From DASPWW01 sp963803425 (lineage in GTDB: Bacteria > Actinomycetota > Thermoleophilia > Solirubrobacterales > 70-9), in the NCBI GenBank assembly GCA_963803425.1, contig CAWDMA010000002.1, positions 124,001 through 188,000 on the forward strand: a stretch of 64,000 bases of DNA, read 5' to 3'. The translations under genes were made by a program, and so were the position numbers. Below are positions 24,977 to 35,999 of this stretch, piece by piece (position 1 is the stretch's first letter; the number at the start of each line of letters is the position of its first letter). The notes beneath the pieces are model-generated. The model was not told the DNA's origin and did not search any database. It saw nothing but the letters and a program-made list of their open reading frames with translations.

Positions 24977-26287
24977 GCTCCCGGCTCGTCACCGCGCGTC
25001 GCCGGCCCGCGAGGTGCTCGACTGCCGCGGGCTGCCGACGGTCCAGGTCGACGTCGAGCTGGAGGGCGGCGGCGATCGGCACCGCCGACGTGCCCTCCGG
25101 TCGCTCGACCGGATGCCAACGAGGCCTGCGAGCTTCGCGACGGCGGCGAGCGCTTCGGCGGCTTCGGCGTCCTCGAGGCGGTCGGCAACGTCAACGGCGA
25201 GATCGGCCGACGCGCTCGTCGGCCGGCCCGCTCCCCGACCAGCGCGAGCTCGACGCGACGCTGGTCGAGCTCGACGGGACCGGCGGACAAGTCGCGCCTC
25301 GGCGCGAACGCGATCCTCGGCGTCTCGCTGGCGGCCGCGCGCGCCGCGCGCCGAGGCCGCCGGCATGCCCGCTGTACCGCGCTCTCAACGCGAACGCCCA
25401 CGTGCTCCCGGTGCCGCTCGTCAACCTGATCAACGGCGGCAAGCACGCCTCCAACGACCTCGACTTCCAGGAGTTCATCGTGATCCCGGTCGGCGCCGAC
25501 TCGATGCTCGAGGCGCTGCAGATCTCGACCGAGGTCAACCTGGCGCTCGGCCGAGATCCTGCTCGACCGCTACGGCAAGAGCGCGCTCAACACCGGCGAC
25601 GAGGGCGGCTACGCGCCGGCGATCTCGCGACCCCGCGAGGCGCTCGGTCTGCTGCACGAGGCGGTCGACCGACGCCGGCCACGACGGCCGCTTCCGCTAC
25701 GGGCTCGACTGCGCCGCGACCCACTACTACGACGGCGAGGCGCGGCGACCTACGAGCTCGCGGGCGAGACGCCGCGACACCGAGGCGATGATCGACCTCT
25801 ACCGGGAGCTGATCCGCGACTTCGACATCGATCACGATCGAGGACCCGCTCGACGAGGAGGACTTCGAGGGGTTCGCCCGGCTGACCGCGGCGAGCGGGA
25901 TCCAGATCGTCGGCGACGACCTGTTCGTCACCAATCCCGAGCGCCTCGCGCGACGGGGATCGATCGAGGGGCCGCCAACTCGCTGCTCTGGAAGGTGAAC
26001 CAGATCGGCACGCTCTCGGAGGCGCTCGACGCGGCCGAGCTGGCCCACCGCGACGCCTACAAGGTCGTCGTCTCGGAGCGCTCCGGCGAGACCGAGGACC
26101 CGATCATCGCCGACCTCGCCGTGGCCCTCGGCGCCGGCCAGATCAAGACCGGCGCCCCGGTTCGCGGCGAGCGGACGGCGAAGTACAACCGCCTGATCCG
26201 GATCGCCGAGGAGCTCGGCGCGCACCGCCGTCTACCCCGGCGACGTCTTCCAGGCCCCGGTCCGCGGCATGACCGTGGGGGCGCGAT
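24973..26287 (+). CDS. eno: Enolase (accessory copy), frameshifted
   Basis: Phosphopyruvate hydratase converts 2-phosphoglycerate to PEP. The corrected protein contains VPSGRSTGANEACELRDG, KSRLGANAILGVSLA, VPLVNLINGGKHASNDLDFQ, NTGDEGGYAP, the metal ligands in IEDPLDEEDF and QIVGDDLFVTN, and the catalytic lysine regions LLWKVNQIGTLSEA and GQIKTGAPVRGER. At least ten single-base shifts occur, mostly one extra C or G, yet every catalytic segment survives. GTG 24973 overlaps the gntR stop. Placement beside a glycerate 2-kinase suggests a pathway-dedicated copy rather than the housekeeping enolase. Confidence 0.85.
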
Positions 26288-27730
26288 GGAAGCGGCACGA
26301 TGGCACGGCCGCCGGCCGTCGCCGCTCAGCCCTCGCCGCCCGCAGCGGCGCGCGATCCGCAACGCTCGAGGCGCTGGCCCACACGGCCTCCGGGCTCTGC
26401 GCGCGGAGCGGTCTGCGGATCGCCGCGGCCGGGCTCGGCGCCTGCGATGTCGCGCGCGCCACAGAGCAGGCCGTCGCGATCACGAGCGCGACGATCTCGA
26501 TCGTCGACGGCGTGAGTCACCGGCTCGACCCGGACGGCCGGGTGGTGGTGCTGGGCTCCGGCAAGGCGACGCTTGGCGATCGCCGCCGCACTCGAGCGAG
26601 ATCCTCGGCGACCGGCTCGACGGCGGGGCGATCGTGGTCCGCTCCGGCGAGGAGGACCCGCGCTGAGCGGATCGAGGTGCTCGGCGCCGACCACCCGCTG
26701 CCCGAGCGAGCGAAGCGCCGCCGCGGCGCGCCGGCTGCTCGAGCGCCGCGGACGGGTCGGCGCCGACGACATCGTCCTCGCCTGCTTCACCGGCGGCAGC
26801 TCGGCGCTCGCGAGCCTGCCCCCGGAGGGCGTCGCGCGGCCGACAAGCGCGCCCTGCACGAGCTGCTGCTCGCGTCCGGGATCGCCGATCGTCGAGGTCA
26901 ACACCGTCCGCAAGCACGTCTCCGCCTTCAAGGGCGGCCGCCTCGCGGCGCGGATCGCTGCCCGCGCGACTCGATCAACCTGACCGTCTCCGACGTCGCC
27001 GGCGACACCTCGACGCGATCACCGACCCGACCGTCGCCGACAACTCCACGGCCGACGACGCGATCGCGGTGCTCCGCGGCCACGGACTCTGGGAGCAGGT
27101 CGCCGACAGCGTCCGCGACCACCTCGGCACGGCCGCCGCCGGGCTCGCCCGACCTTGCGGCGTGCAGATCCAGACCGTCCTGCTGGTCACGGGGGCGAGC
27201 GCCTGCGACGCGATGGCGCGCGAGGCGGAGCCGCTCGGGCTACCCGCGCACACGTCGTCTCGACCACGCTCGAGGGCGAGGCGCGCGAGATCGGCCGGCT
27301 GCTCGGCCAACCTCGCGCGCGAGAGCGCCGCGCGCGGCGCCGCCGTTCGCGCCGGCCCCGTCTGCTGGTCGGATGCGGCGGCGAGAGCACCGTCACGCTC
27401 GCCCGACGACGCCTCGTTCGGCGCCGGCGGCCCGAACCAGGAGGCGGCGCTCGCCGCTGCGCTGGCGCTCGAGGGCGCGCCGCGTGGCCGCGGTCTTCAT
27501 CGACACCGACGGCTCCGACGGCGGCACCGAGCATCGCCGGGCGCGATCGTCGACGGCGTCACCGGCGGCGCGGGCCGCGGACGCCGGGCTCGACCTGCGC
27601 GCCGCGCTCGCTCGAGCACCGCTCCGCGCGACGCGCTCGACGCGCTCGACGACGCCGTCGTCACGGGGCCGACCGGGACCAACGTCAACGACCTGTTCGT
27701 GCATCGCGATCGGAGCCGGGGAGGCGCTGA
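26286..27730 (+). CDS. Glycerate 2-kinase (MOFRL family), frameshifted
   Basis: The corrected reading matches the MOFRL/GckA family: DGRVVVLGSGKATL, IEVLGADHPLP, DDIVLACFTGGSSALASLPPEG, VNTVRKHVSAFKGGRLA, NLTVSDVAGD, and the C-terminal MOFRL domain with GGESTVTL, FGAGGPNQEAALAAALALEG and FIDTDGSDGGTEHAGAIVDG, ending TGPTGTNVNDLFV. Such enzymes phosphorylate D-glycerate at C2, giving the substrate of the enolase encoded just upstream. The start is uncertain (ATG 26286 or 26300), and about ten indels interrupt the frame. The stop probably overlaps the ATPase start. Confidence 0.82.
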
Positions 27731-28854
27731 TGGAAGCGAGCGGACAGCCGATGATCGTGCTCGACCGGGTGACAAGGAGCTTCGGCGACGGTGCGGGCCG
27801 TCGACGACGTCTCGCTCGAGATCGCCGAGGGCGAGTTCTTCTCGATGCTCGGCCCGAGCGGCTGCGGCAAGACGACGACGCTGCGGATGATCGCCGGCTT
27901 CGAGGAGCCCGACTCGGGCCGGGTGCTGCTCGACGGCGAGGACGTGACGCTGCGTCTCGCCCCGGAAGCGCAACGTCAACATGGTCTTCCAGGACTACGC
28001 GCTGTTCCCGCACATGACCGTCGCCGAGAACGTCGCCTTCGGCCTGAAGCTGAAGCGGGATCGGCGCGCGCCGAGATCCGCGCACGGGTCGCGCGAGATG
28101 CTCGCCGTCGTGCGGCTCGAGGGCTTCGAGCGAGCGCCGCCCCGCGGAGCTCTCCGGCGGCCAGCGCCAGCGCGTCGCGCTCGCGCGGGCGCTCGTCAAC
28201 CGACCCGCGGCGCTGCTGCTCGACGAGCCGCTCGGCGCCCTCGACCTGAAGCTGCGCCGCGAGATGCAGCTCGAGCTGAAGCGGATCCAGCAGAGCACCG
28301 GGACGACCTTCGTCTACGTCACCCACGACCAGGAGGAGGCGCTCACGATGTCCGACCGGATCGCCGTCATGGACGGCGGCGTCGTGCAGCAGGTGGACGA
28401 CGCCGCGGGCCCTGTACGAGCGGCCGGCGACCCCCTTCGTCGCCGACTTCATCGGCACCTCGAACACTGCTCGAGCTCGAGATCAGCCGCCGACGAGCGG
28501 AGCGCTGGCGGTGATGGAGCTCGGCGAGGGCATGCGGCTCGTCGCGCCCGACCCGGATCGCCGTCAGGGGCCGACTGCAGGTGACCGTCCGCCCGGAGAA
28601 GATCCGGATCGGCGCCGGCCACGCCGAACGGGGGCTCGCGGGTCGCGCGGCACGCGTCGTCGAGCAGGTCTACCTCGGCTCGCTCTCGCAGACGGTGGTC
28701 GAGCTGTCCAGCCGGTGAGCGCTCATCGTCCACGAGCTCAACGACGACGCCGCCGCCGACGCCGGCGCCGGGCACCGAGGTCGTGCTGAGCTGGGAGGCG
28801 CGGCCACAGCCTGATCGTGGAGGAGCCCGACGGTCCGCCGGAGAGAGCTCGTGA
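27730..28854 (+). CDS. Polyamine-type ABC importer ATPase (PotA-like), frameshifted
   Basis: An ATP-binding subunit of about 370 aa. Walker A is GPSGCGKTTTLRMIAG; the Q-loop context is NMVFQDYALFPHMTV; the signature LSGGQRQRVALARAL is complete after one correction; Walker B is LLLDEPLGALD; the switch histidine is in YVTHDQEEALTMSDR. A TOBE domain follows (VRPEKIRIG). NMVFQDYALFPHM and the TOBE layout are typical of spermidine/putrescine and related importers. ATG 27730 or 27751 could be the start. At least six single-base shifts are present. Confidence 0.85.
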
Positions 28855-29944
28855 CCGGCGCTCGCAGGACGATAACGGCGATTGGGGCCGTGGCTGCGCT
28901 CGCCGCGGGCGGGTGCGGAGGCGGAGGAGAAGGAAACACGTCGGCCGCGCCGCCCGCCGAAGGACCCTGACGCCCCGGTCTCGGGGACGCTGCGGGTCTT
29001 CGCCTACCAGGACACGGTCGCAGACGATCTGCTGGACCCGTTCCGGAAGCAGAACCCGAACCTCGACGTGAAGACGGCCAGCTTCGGCTCCGACGAGGAG
29101 GCGGCCGCGAAGCTCGCCGGCGGCTTTAAGGCCGACGTCGTCGAGGTGTGCCTCGACGAGATGCAGCCCGCTGCACAGCACGCGGGCTGCTGCGCCCGGT
29201 CGATCCTGCCGGGATCCCCGACTGGGACCAGCTCGTGTTCCGCGACGCACCGGGGGTGCGCAACGGTGACGACGTGCTGGTCGTGCCGCTGTCGGCCGGA
29301 CCCCAGGGCCTGATCTACGACGCCGACAGCGTCAAGCCCGGCACGGTCGACTCGTTCCGCGATCTGTACGACACCGAGGTTCGCCGACCGGGTCGCGCTC
29401 GAGGGCGACTACGCGCTGCCTGCGATCGCCGAGGCCGCGCTCGCACTCGGGATCAAGGACCCGATGAAGCTGGCGCCCGACCAGCTCGACGGGGTGAAGG
29501 GCTACATGATCGACCACCGGGACCAGTTCCGCGCCCTGTGGCGCTCCGATGCGGACCTGGTCAACCTGTTCCGCTCCGGCGAGGTCGTGCTCGCCGACGG
29601 GGGGCCGGGCCTGACCGAGCGGATCCGCGACACGGGGGTCGACGCCAGGTGGGTGGCGCCCGTCGAGCGACCGCTGTCTTGGGTGTGTGGCCTTTCGATC
29701 ACCAGCGACTCGGCCAACATCCCGGGCGCGTACCGCCTGATCAACTGGCAGGCATCGCCCCGGGCGCAGGCGATCCGGGCCGACGACGGCTACGTCGTCA
29801 CGAATCCCGAGGCGATCAAGCTGGCGGCGCCGAGCTCGCGACGAGACGGCCGACCCGAAGACCATCGAGAACGCGATCCCGGAGACCGAGCCGCCCGACT
29901 ACGAGCAGTGGGTTCGGGCCTTCAGGGAGTTTCAGGCCGATTAG
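28851..29944 (+). CDS. Polyamine-type ABC substrate-binding lipoprotein 1
   Basis: A periplasmic/lipid-anchored binding protein of about 363 aa (PotD/PotF-like). It has a short signal with AALAAGGCGGGG as lipobox, then SGTLRVFAYQDTVADDLLDPF, KLAGGFKADVVEVCLDEM, VPLSAGPQGLIYDAD, and the C-terminal RPLSWVCGLSI and NIPGAYRLINWQASP. It starts at GTG 28851. Frame changes near 29170 and 29390 were bridged; the C-terminal half from 29440 is mostly clean. It is a close paralog of the next gene. Confidence 0.82.
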
Positions 29945-29959
29945 GAAGGAGGAGAGAGG

Positions 29960-31056
29960 ATGATCGCGATGCGAACCGCGCTTATGGCGAGCCTGGCGGC
30001 CGCCGCGCTGACAGTGGGGGCATGCGGGGGGGGCAACAGCGATTCCTCGGTGGCGCCGCCGCCGAAGGACCCGGACGCCCCGGCGACCGGGACGTTGCGC
30101 ATCTTCACGTACGGCGACACCGTCGCCGACGAGATGCTCGACCCGTTCCGCGAGGCAGAACCCCGACCTCGACCTGAAGACGGCGACGTTCAACTCCGAC
30201 AAGGCGGCCGCGGCGAAGCTCGCCGGCGGGTTCCAGGCGGACGTCGTCGAGGTGTGCGCCGACGAGATGGACGCCGCTGCTCGCCCGCGGGCTGCTCCGG
30301 CCGCTGGACCCGACGGGGTCACGGACTTCGACAAGCTCGCATTCTCACGACTCCGCCGAGATCCGCAACGGGGCCGGGCAAGGTGCTGTTCACGCCGGCG
30401 TCGGCCGGCCCGCACGGGCTGATCATCAACACCGACGAGGTCGACCCGAGCAACGATCGACTCCTACCGGACCTGTTCGACCCGAGCTACGCGGGCGACG
30501 CGGCGCTCGAGTCGACGCCGCTCACCGCGATCGGCGTCGCGCGCGCTGGCGCTCGGGACTGGACGACCCGATGAACCTGAGCCCGGACGAGATCGACGAG
30601 GTCAAGCAGTACCTGCTCGACCACCGCGACCAGTTCCGCGCGTTCGCCGAGTCCGACGCGTCGATGGTCAACCTGCTTCAAGTCGGGCGAGGTCGTGATC
30701 GCCGACGGCGGCCGCGGGACCAGCCCAGGCGATGATCGACGACGGCGTCCCCGTCGAGTGGATCGCGCCGAAGGAGGGCGCGCTGTCGTGGGTCTGCGGG
30801 CTCGGCGATCACGTCCGAACGCGCAGAACATCCCGCGCCGCCTACAAGCTGATCAACTACTACGCCTCCCCGGAGGCGCAGGCGATCTCCGCGGGACAGG
30901 GGTTCGTGGCGATGAACCCGAAGGCGCTGCCGATGGTCGCCGGCGAAGTACAAGCAGACGGCGGACCCGCGCAACCTCAAGAACGCGATCCCCGAGACCG
31001 AGCCCGACGACGCTGAGGCGTACGACCGCGCATGGCAGGAGGTCCAGGCGGGATAG
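29960..31056 (+). CDS. Polyamine-type ABC substrate-binding lipoprotein 2, frameshifted
   Basis: A tandem paralog of the preceding gene. ATG 29960 follows GGAAGGAGGAGAG. The signal ends at TVGACGGGNSD (lipobox cysteine). The shared pattern is GTLRIFTYGDTVADEMLDPF, LAGGFQADVVEVCADEM, TPASAGPHGLIINTDEVDP, GALSWVCGL and AAYKLINYYASPEAQAIS. Several single-base shifts between 30160 and 30960 break the frame. The two proteins differ in the ligand region, so they may bind different but related amines, or one may be a recent duplicate. Confidence 0.8.
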
Positions 31057-31066
31057 CCCTACCGAG

Positions 31067-32007
31067 CGGCGAGGCGACCGCGAGACGCCCGGCGCACCCC
31101 GCGCCGGGCGTGCGCCGGGTCGCGCCCGGCGCACCGCGCCGGAACGTGCCGCTCGGCCACCGGATCCGGCGGCGGATGCCCGGCCGCGGCGAGCGTGCTG
31201 CGTCATCGGTCTTCGTGCTGCGTCGTGCTGTTCGGGCCGGTGCTGATGCTGGCGCTGTTCTCGTTCAACGACTCGTCGATCATCTCCCTGCCCTGGGAGG
31301 GCTTCACGACGCACTGGTACGAGCAGGCCCTGGAACAACGGCCAGGCGAGCGATGCGGTCGCTCAACTCGCTGCTGGTCGCGTCGATCGTGACGGTCGTC
31401 TCGCTGGTGCTGGGGACGCTCGCCGCCTGGGGGCTGACGCGGCTGCGCTTCCCCGGCCGCGGCGTCGTCGCCGGACTCCACGGCTCCGTGCTGGTGGTCC
31501 CGTGGCTGATCATCGGCGTCGCCGGGCTGATCTTCTTCAGCCAGCTCGGGGTGACGCTGTCGCTGGAGACGATCGGGCTGATGCACCTCGTCGTCACCTT
31601 CCCGCTGGTCGTCGCGATCATCTCCGCCGGCCTCGTCCGCTTCCCGCGCTCGCTCGAGGAGGCGGCGATCGACCTCGGCGCCTCGCAGCGGCAGATGATC
31701 CGCTACGTCGTCCTGCCCGCAGATCGCGCCGTCGCTCGCCGCGGCGGCGATCTTCGCCTTCGCCTGGTCGTTCAACAACTTCGAGATCTCGTTCTTCACC
31801 GGCGGCTTCGAGCAGACGTTCCCGGTCTGGGTGTTCTCGATCCTGCGCCAGTCCGAGAACCTGCCGGTCGTCAACGCCGTCTCGACCGTGATCGCGCTCG
31901 CGCAGGTGATCGCCGTGTTCGGCGGCTGGCGCCTGATGAAGCGGCTCACCCGCGACCGCGGCGGCGACCACGCGCTGACCGAGCTGATCACCGGGAGGTC
32001 GCGCTGA
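31067..32007 (+). CDS. Polyamine-type ABC permease (PotC-like), frameshifted
   Basis: The membrane component begins LFGPVLMLALFSFNDSSIIS, followed by WEGFTTHWYEQAL and NSLLVASIVTVVSLVLGTLA. The EAA loop that docks the ATPase is LEEAAIDLGASQRQMIRYVVLP, continuing in the corrected frame with AAAIFAFAWSFNNFEISFF. Six hydrophobic helices are visible. The exact start is unclear because the region after the upstream gene is GC-rich, forms alternative hairpins and has frame shifts; 31067 is a placeholder. The stop overlaps the next ATG. Confidence 0.75.
31086..31132 (+). promoter_or_regulatory. Alternative stem-loops in the intercistronic gap of the ABC operon
   Basis: Arm A cgcccggcgc (31086-31095), arm B gcgccgggcg (31101-31110) and arm A' cgcccggcgc (31123-31132) are 10-base perfect partners. 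B can pair with A (5-nt loop) or with A' (12-nt loop) but not both. It lies right after the second binding-protein gene. Such hairpins often protect or attenuate transcript beyond the binding-protein gene; an attenuation role is inference. Confidence 0.5.
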
Positions 32008-32910
32008 TGGAGGCGGCATCGGTTCCGCTCCAGCGCGCGCCCCGGCGTCCCGGGCGCGGCTGCAAGGCTGCGGCCGGTCGCGTTCATCTCCGGACCCACC
32101 GCCCTGCTGCTGCGTCCTGTTCCTGGTCCCGATGGTGGTGATGCTCGTGATCAGCCTCGAGTACGGCGTGCTCAGCGGCGCAGCTCAGGCTTCACGATCA
32201 CCAACTTCACCGACGTCGTCACCGACCCGCTGTACCGCGAGGTGGCGTGACGACGGTGTCAGATCGCGACGGCGGCGATGCTGATCCAGCTCGTGATCGC
32301 GGTCCCGCTCGCCTACGTGCTCGCGTTCAAGGCGGGCAAGGTGGGAGCTGCCGCTGCTGCTCTTCCTCGTCCTCGCCGACGAGCTGAACCCGATGGTTCG
32401 GATCTACGTCGTGGCGGATGCTGCTCGGGCCGCGAGGGCCTGATCAACTCGGCGCTGACCGCAGATCGGGATCATGCACCAGCCGATCGACGCGCTCCTG
32501 TTCAGCAAGTTCGCCGTGATCGTCGTGCTCTCGACCAGCTACCTGACCTACACGGTGATCCCGATCTACGCGTCGATGAAGGCGATCGACCGCAACCTGT
32601 TCGAGGCGGCGCGCGACCTCGGAGCGGGATGGTGGACGGCGGCACGCCGGGTGCTGCTGCCGCTGATCGCCCCGGGGATCTTCGTCGCGCTGCTGCTCGT
32701 CTACATCCCGCTGTTCACCGACTTCGCCAGCCCGGCGCTGGTCGGCGGCACGAGCGGCTACATGCTCGGCAACGTCGTCAAGGACCTCGTGCTGGAGACC
32801 GGGGACCTGAACGCGCGGCGCGGCGATGAGCATCCTGATGCTGGGCGCCTCGGCGCTGTTCGCCGATCGTCGCCTACCGGCTGGCCAGGATCCGCCAGCT
32901 CGAGTCGTGA
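32007..32910 (+). CDS. Polyamine-type ABC permease (PotB-like), frameshifted
   Basis: The second permease of the importer. Corrected features are PTALLLLFLVPMVVMLVISLEYG, QLVIAVPLAYVLAFKAGK, ADELNPMVRIYVWRMLLG, the EAA loop LFEAARDLGAGWWTAARRVLLP, and IPLFTDFASPALVGGTSGYMLG. ATG 32007 overlaps the PotC-like stop, and the TGA is at 32908-32910. Five or more single-base shifts occur before 32480 and near 32830; the middle is clean. With the two binding proteins and the ATPase it completes one importer. Confidence 0.8.
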
Positions 32911-32914
32911 CGTC

Positions 32915-34611
32915 GTGAGCGCGACGCGCTACGACACCGCGATCGTCGGCGGCGGGCACAACGGCCTCGTCGCCGCCTTCTACCTCGCGCGCGCCGGGCT
33001 GAGGACGGTCGTGCTGGAGCGCCGCGAGATCGTCGGCGGATGCTGCGTGACCGAGGAGTTCGCTCCCGGCTTTCGCGCCTCGACCGGCGCCTACGTGCTC
33101 AGCATGCTGCGCGAGCCGGTGTGGCGCGACCTGCGGCTCGCCGAGCGGGGCGATCGATCGTCGACCCGGCGGGCCCGTCGCTGAACCTGTTCCCGGACGG
33201 CGCCGCCCTGCACGTGCACGAGGACCTCGACGAGCACCCAGCGCGGAGCTCGCGCGGTTCTCGGAGGACGACGCGAGGGCGCTGCCCGAGTTCGAGGCCG
33301 ATCTCGGCCGGCTCGCGGAGCTGATCTCGCCGCTGATCGACGCCACGCCGCCGGACGCGGGCGGGCGCCGGCCGCGCGACCTCGCGAGGCTCGCGAAACT
33401 GGGGCTGCGGGCGGCCCGCCGCCGCGGCCCTGATCGACGACGCCCGCTTCCTGTTCGCCACCTCCGCGACCCAGTACCTCGCGGAGCGGTTCGCCTCGGA
33501 GCACGTGATGGCGGCGCTCGGGTGGCACGCGATCAACGACTCGGCCGCGGGGCCGTCGACGCCGGGAACCGCATACGTACTGCTCCACGACCACGCCTCG
33601 GAGCAGGCCGGCGGCGGGATCCGCCACTGGGGCTTCGTCCGCGGCGGGATCGGGCGGGTGACCGAGGCGATGGCGGCGGCGGCGCGGAGGCCGGGGCGGA
33701 GATCCGCACGGGGGCCGCGGTCGAGCGGGCGTCGAGGTCGAGGCCGGGCGAGCGTCCGGGGTGCGGCTCGAGTCCGGCGAGGTGGTGCGCGCCGCGCGGG
33801 TGCTCTCGAACGCCGACCCGAGGACGCACGTTCCTCGACCTGGTGGACACGGATGCGCTGCCGGCCGAGTTCCGCGGAGCGATCCTCGCGCCTACCGGTG
33901 CGAGGGAACGAGCATGAAGATCAACCTCGGCGTCAGCGAGCTGCCTGCGGCGCGGGCGATGACCGGGGACGGCGTCCAGCCCTACCACCGCGGGATCGTC
34001 GAGATCAACCCGACGCTCGCCGAGATGGACGCGGCGCAGGCGGAGGCAAGCGCAGGGCAGGCCGGCGGGCGATCCCCACATCGAGCTGTGCATCCCGACC
34101 GTCCACGACTCCTCCCTCGCCCCCGACGGGCATCACGTCGTCACGATCGACGTCAACTCCCAGCCGTACACGCCTGGCCGAGGGATCGTGGGACGGGATC
34201 CGCGACGCCGCGGCCGACCGGGCGATCGCGAAGCATCGGCGAGCACTTCCCCAACCTCCCCGACTCGATCGTCGCACCGCCAGGTCCTGTCACCGCTCGA
34301 CCTCGAGCGGGTGCTGGGGATCTCGGGCGGCCACGCTCTGCACGGCGACATGGCGTTCGACCAGCTCTTCAACCTCCGTCCGGTGCGCGGCTGGGCCGAC
34401 TACCGAACGCCGATCCGCGGGCCTCTGGCTGTGCGGCGCCGGCACGCACCCGGGGGGCGGCGTCACCGGCGCCAACGGGCGCAACTGCGCCCGGGAGGTG
34501 ATTCGCGACGCGCGCTCGCTGCGTGTCCGCAGAGCGCTGCGCCGAGGGGAGGGAGCGCACCGGAGGCGGCCCGGCGGCAGGCCGGTGGAGGCGGCCGAGG
34601 TGACCAGATGA
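32915..34611 (+). CDS. FAD-dependent oxidoreductase (phytoene-desaturase-like), frameshifted
   Basis: A protein of about 540 aa of the NAD(P)/FAD-dependent amine oxidase/CrtI-like superfamily. The N-terminal FAD motif is TAIVGGGHNGLVAAFYLARAG, followed by VLERREIVGGCCVTEEFAPGF. The middle includes HWGFVRGGIGRVTEAMA and RVLSNADPRTTFLDLVD; the C-terminal FAD motif is LWLCGAGTHPGGGVTGANG. It starts at GTG 32915, four bases after the permease stop; the TGA overlaps the aminotransferase ATG. In this context it may oxidise an amine or amino acid intermediate, but family members vary widely. About eight indels interrupt it. Confidence 0.8.
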
Positions 34612-35999
34612 GCGACGCCGCGAACCCGACCCCCGACGAGATCTCCGCGCCGGTGATCCGGGTCGAGCCGCCCGGGCCGCGCAGCCGCGAGATCCTCGAT
34701 CGGGTCGGGCGGCTCGCGTATCCCGGCCTGTCGGAGGGACTGGCACCGTTCGCGGTGGCGCGGAAGCGCGGCGTACACGGTCGCGGACGTCGGACGGCAA
34801 CGTCTACCTCGATCTCGCCTCTGCATCCGCGTCGGTGCCGCTCGGCGCCGGGCGCCGAGGACCTGATCGAGCCGGCGGTCGCGGCGCCTGCGCGACTTCG
34901 GCAACGAGGACAGCCACGCGCTGGTCTCCGAGCTGACCGCGGAGCTCGCCGAGCGGCTGCTCGAGATCACCCCGTCGAGCCTGACCAGGTTCGACATCGC
35001 CCTCAACGGCACCGAGGCAGTCGAGATCGCGATGAAGATGATGCGCCGCGCCACCGGCCGGCCGGTCGTGATCGGCGTTCCATCGGCGGCTACCACGGCG
35101 AGTCGACCACGACCGCAGCGCTCGGCGCCGAGGCCTCGGAGATCAGCCGCGGGCCTGCGGGGGCTGGTGCCGGGCTTCGTCCACGTCCCCTACCCGCACC
35201 CGTACCGCTCGCCGTTCCGCGAGCCCCGCCCGGGCGGCAGCGGCGACGCGACGGTCGACTACCTCCGCGACCATGTGCTGTTCCACGCGGTCGACCCGAC
35301 CGAGGTCGCCGGCGTGGTGATCGAGCCCGTGCTCGGCTCGGGCGGCTGCGTCGCCCCTCCCGATTCGTTCTGGCCGGCGCTCACCCGGCTGTGCAGCGAG
35401 CACGGCTGGCTGCTGTGCGCGGACGAGGTGAAGACCGGGTTCGGGCGGTCGGGCCACATGTTCGCGGTCGAGCGCTGGGGGCTCGAGCCCGACCTGATCT
35501 GTCTCGGCAAGGCGATGGGCGGCGGAGTGATGCCGATCGGCGCGGTGCTCGGGTCGGAGCGGGCGATGGGCGGGTTCGACGACGTTCCGACCGGGAGCAC
35601 GTGGTCGTGGCTGCCGGCGTCCTGCGCCGCCGCGCTGGCGACGCTCGGACGCGTTCGAGCGCGAGCCGGTGCTCGAGAACGTGAAGGAGCTGGAACGTGT
35701 CGGGGCCGAGCAGCTCGCCAGGATCCGCGACCGGTTCGAGCAGGTCGGCGACGTCCGCGCGGTCGGTTGCTTCCAGGCGATCGAGTTCGTCGCGCGACCG
35801 CGACGACGAAGGAGCGCGACCCCGAGCTGCAGGACAAGGTTGCGGCGGAGGCGTGCGGCGCGGGGTGATCGCGGACTCGAGCACGACCTCGCTCAACCTG
35901 CAGCCCTCGTTGGTGATGCCCCCGGCCGCGCTGGTGCGTGCCTACGAGATACTCGCCGAGGCGATCGAGGCGACGATCTCGGGGCGGTCGGGACGATGA
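34608..35999 (+). CDS. Class III aminotransferase (second copy), frameshifted
   Basis: A PLP-dependent aminotransferase of about 455 aa in the corrected reading. Signature pieces are FDIALNGTEAVEIAMKMMRRAT, GGYHGESTTTAALG, VAGVVIEPVLGSGG, the PLP aspartate in LLCADEVKTGFGRSGHMF, and the Schiff-base lysine in ICLGKAMGGGVMPIGA. It is only distantly similar to the aminotransferase at 22819-24185. ATG 34608 overlaps the oxidoreductase stop, and the TGA overlaps the next gene. Frame changes lie near 34780, 34890, 35085, 35650 and 35860. Confidence 0.82.

Noticed and set aside
24973..27730. Programmed ribosomal frameshifting in enolase and glycerate kinase
   Set aside because: There are ten or more shifts per gene without slippery sites or downstream structures, so error is far more likely.
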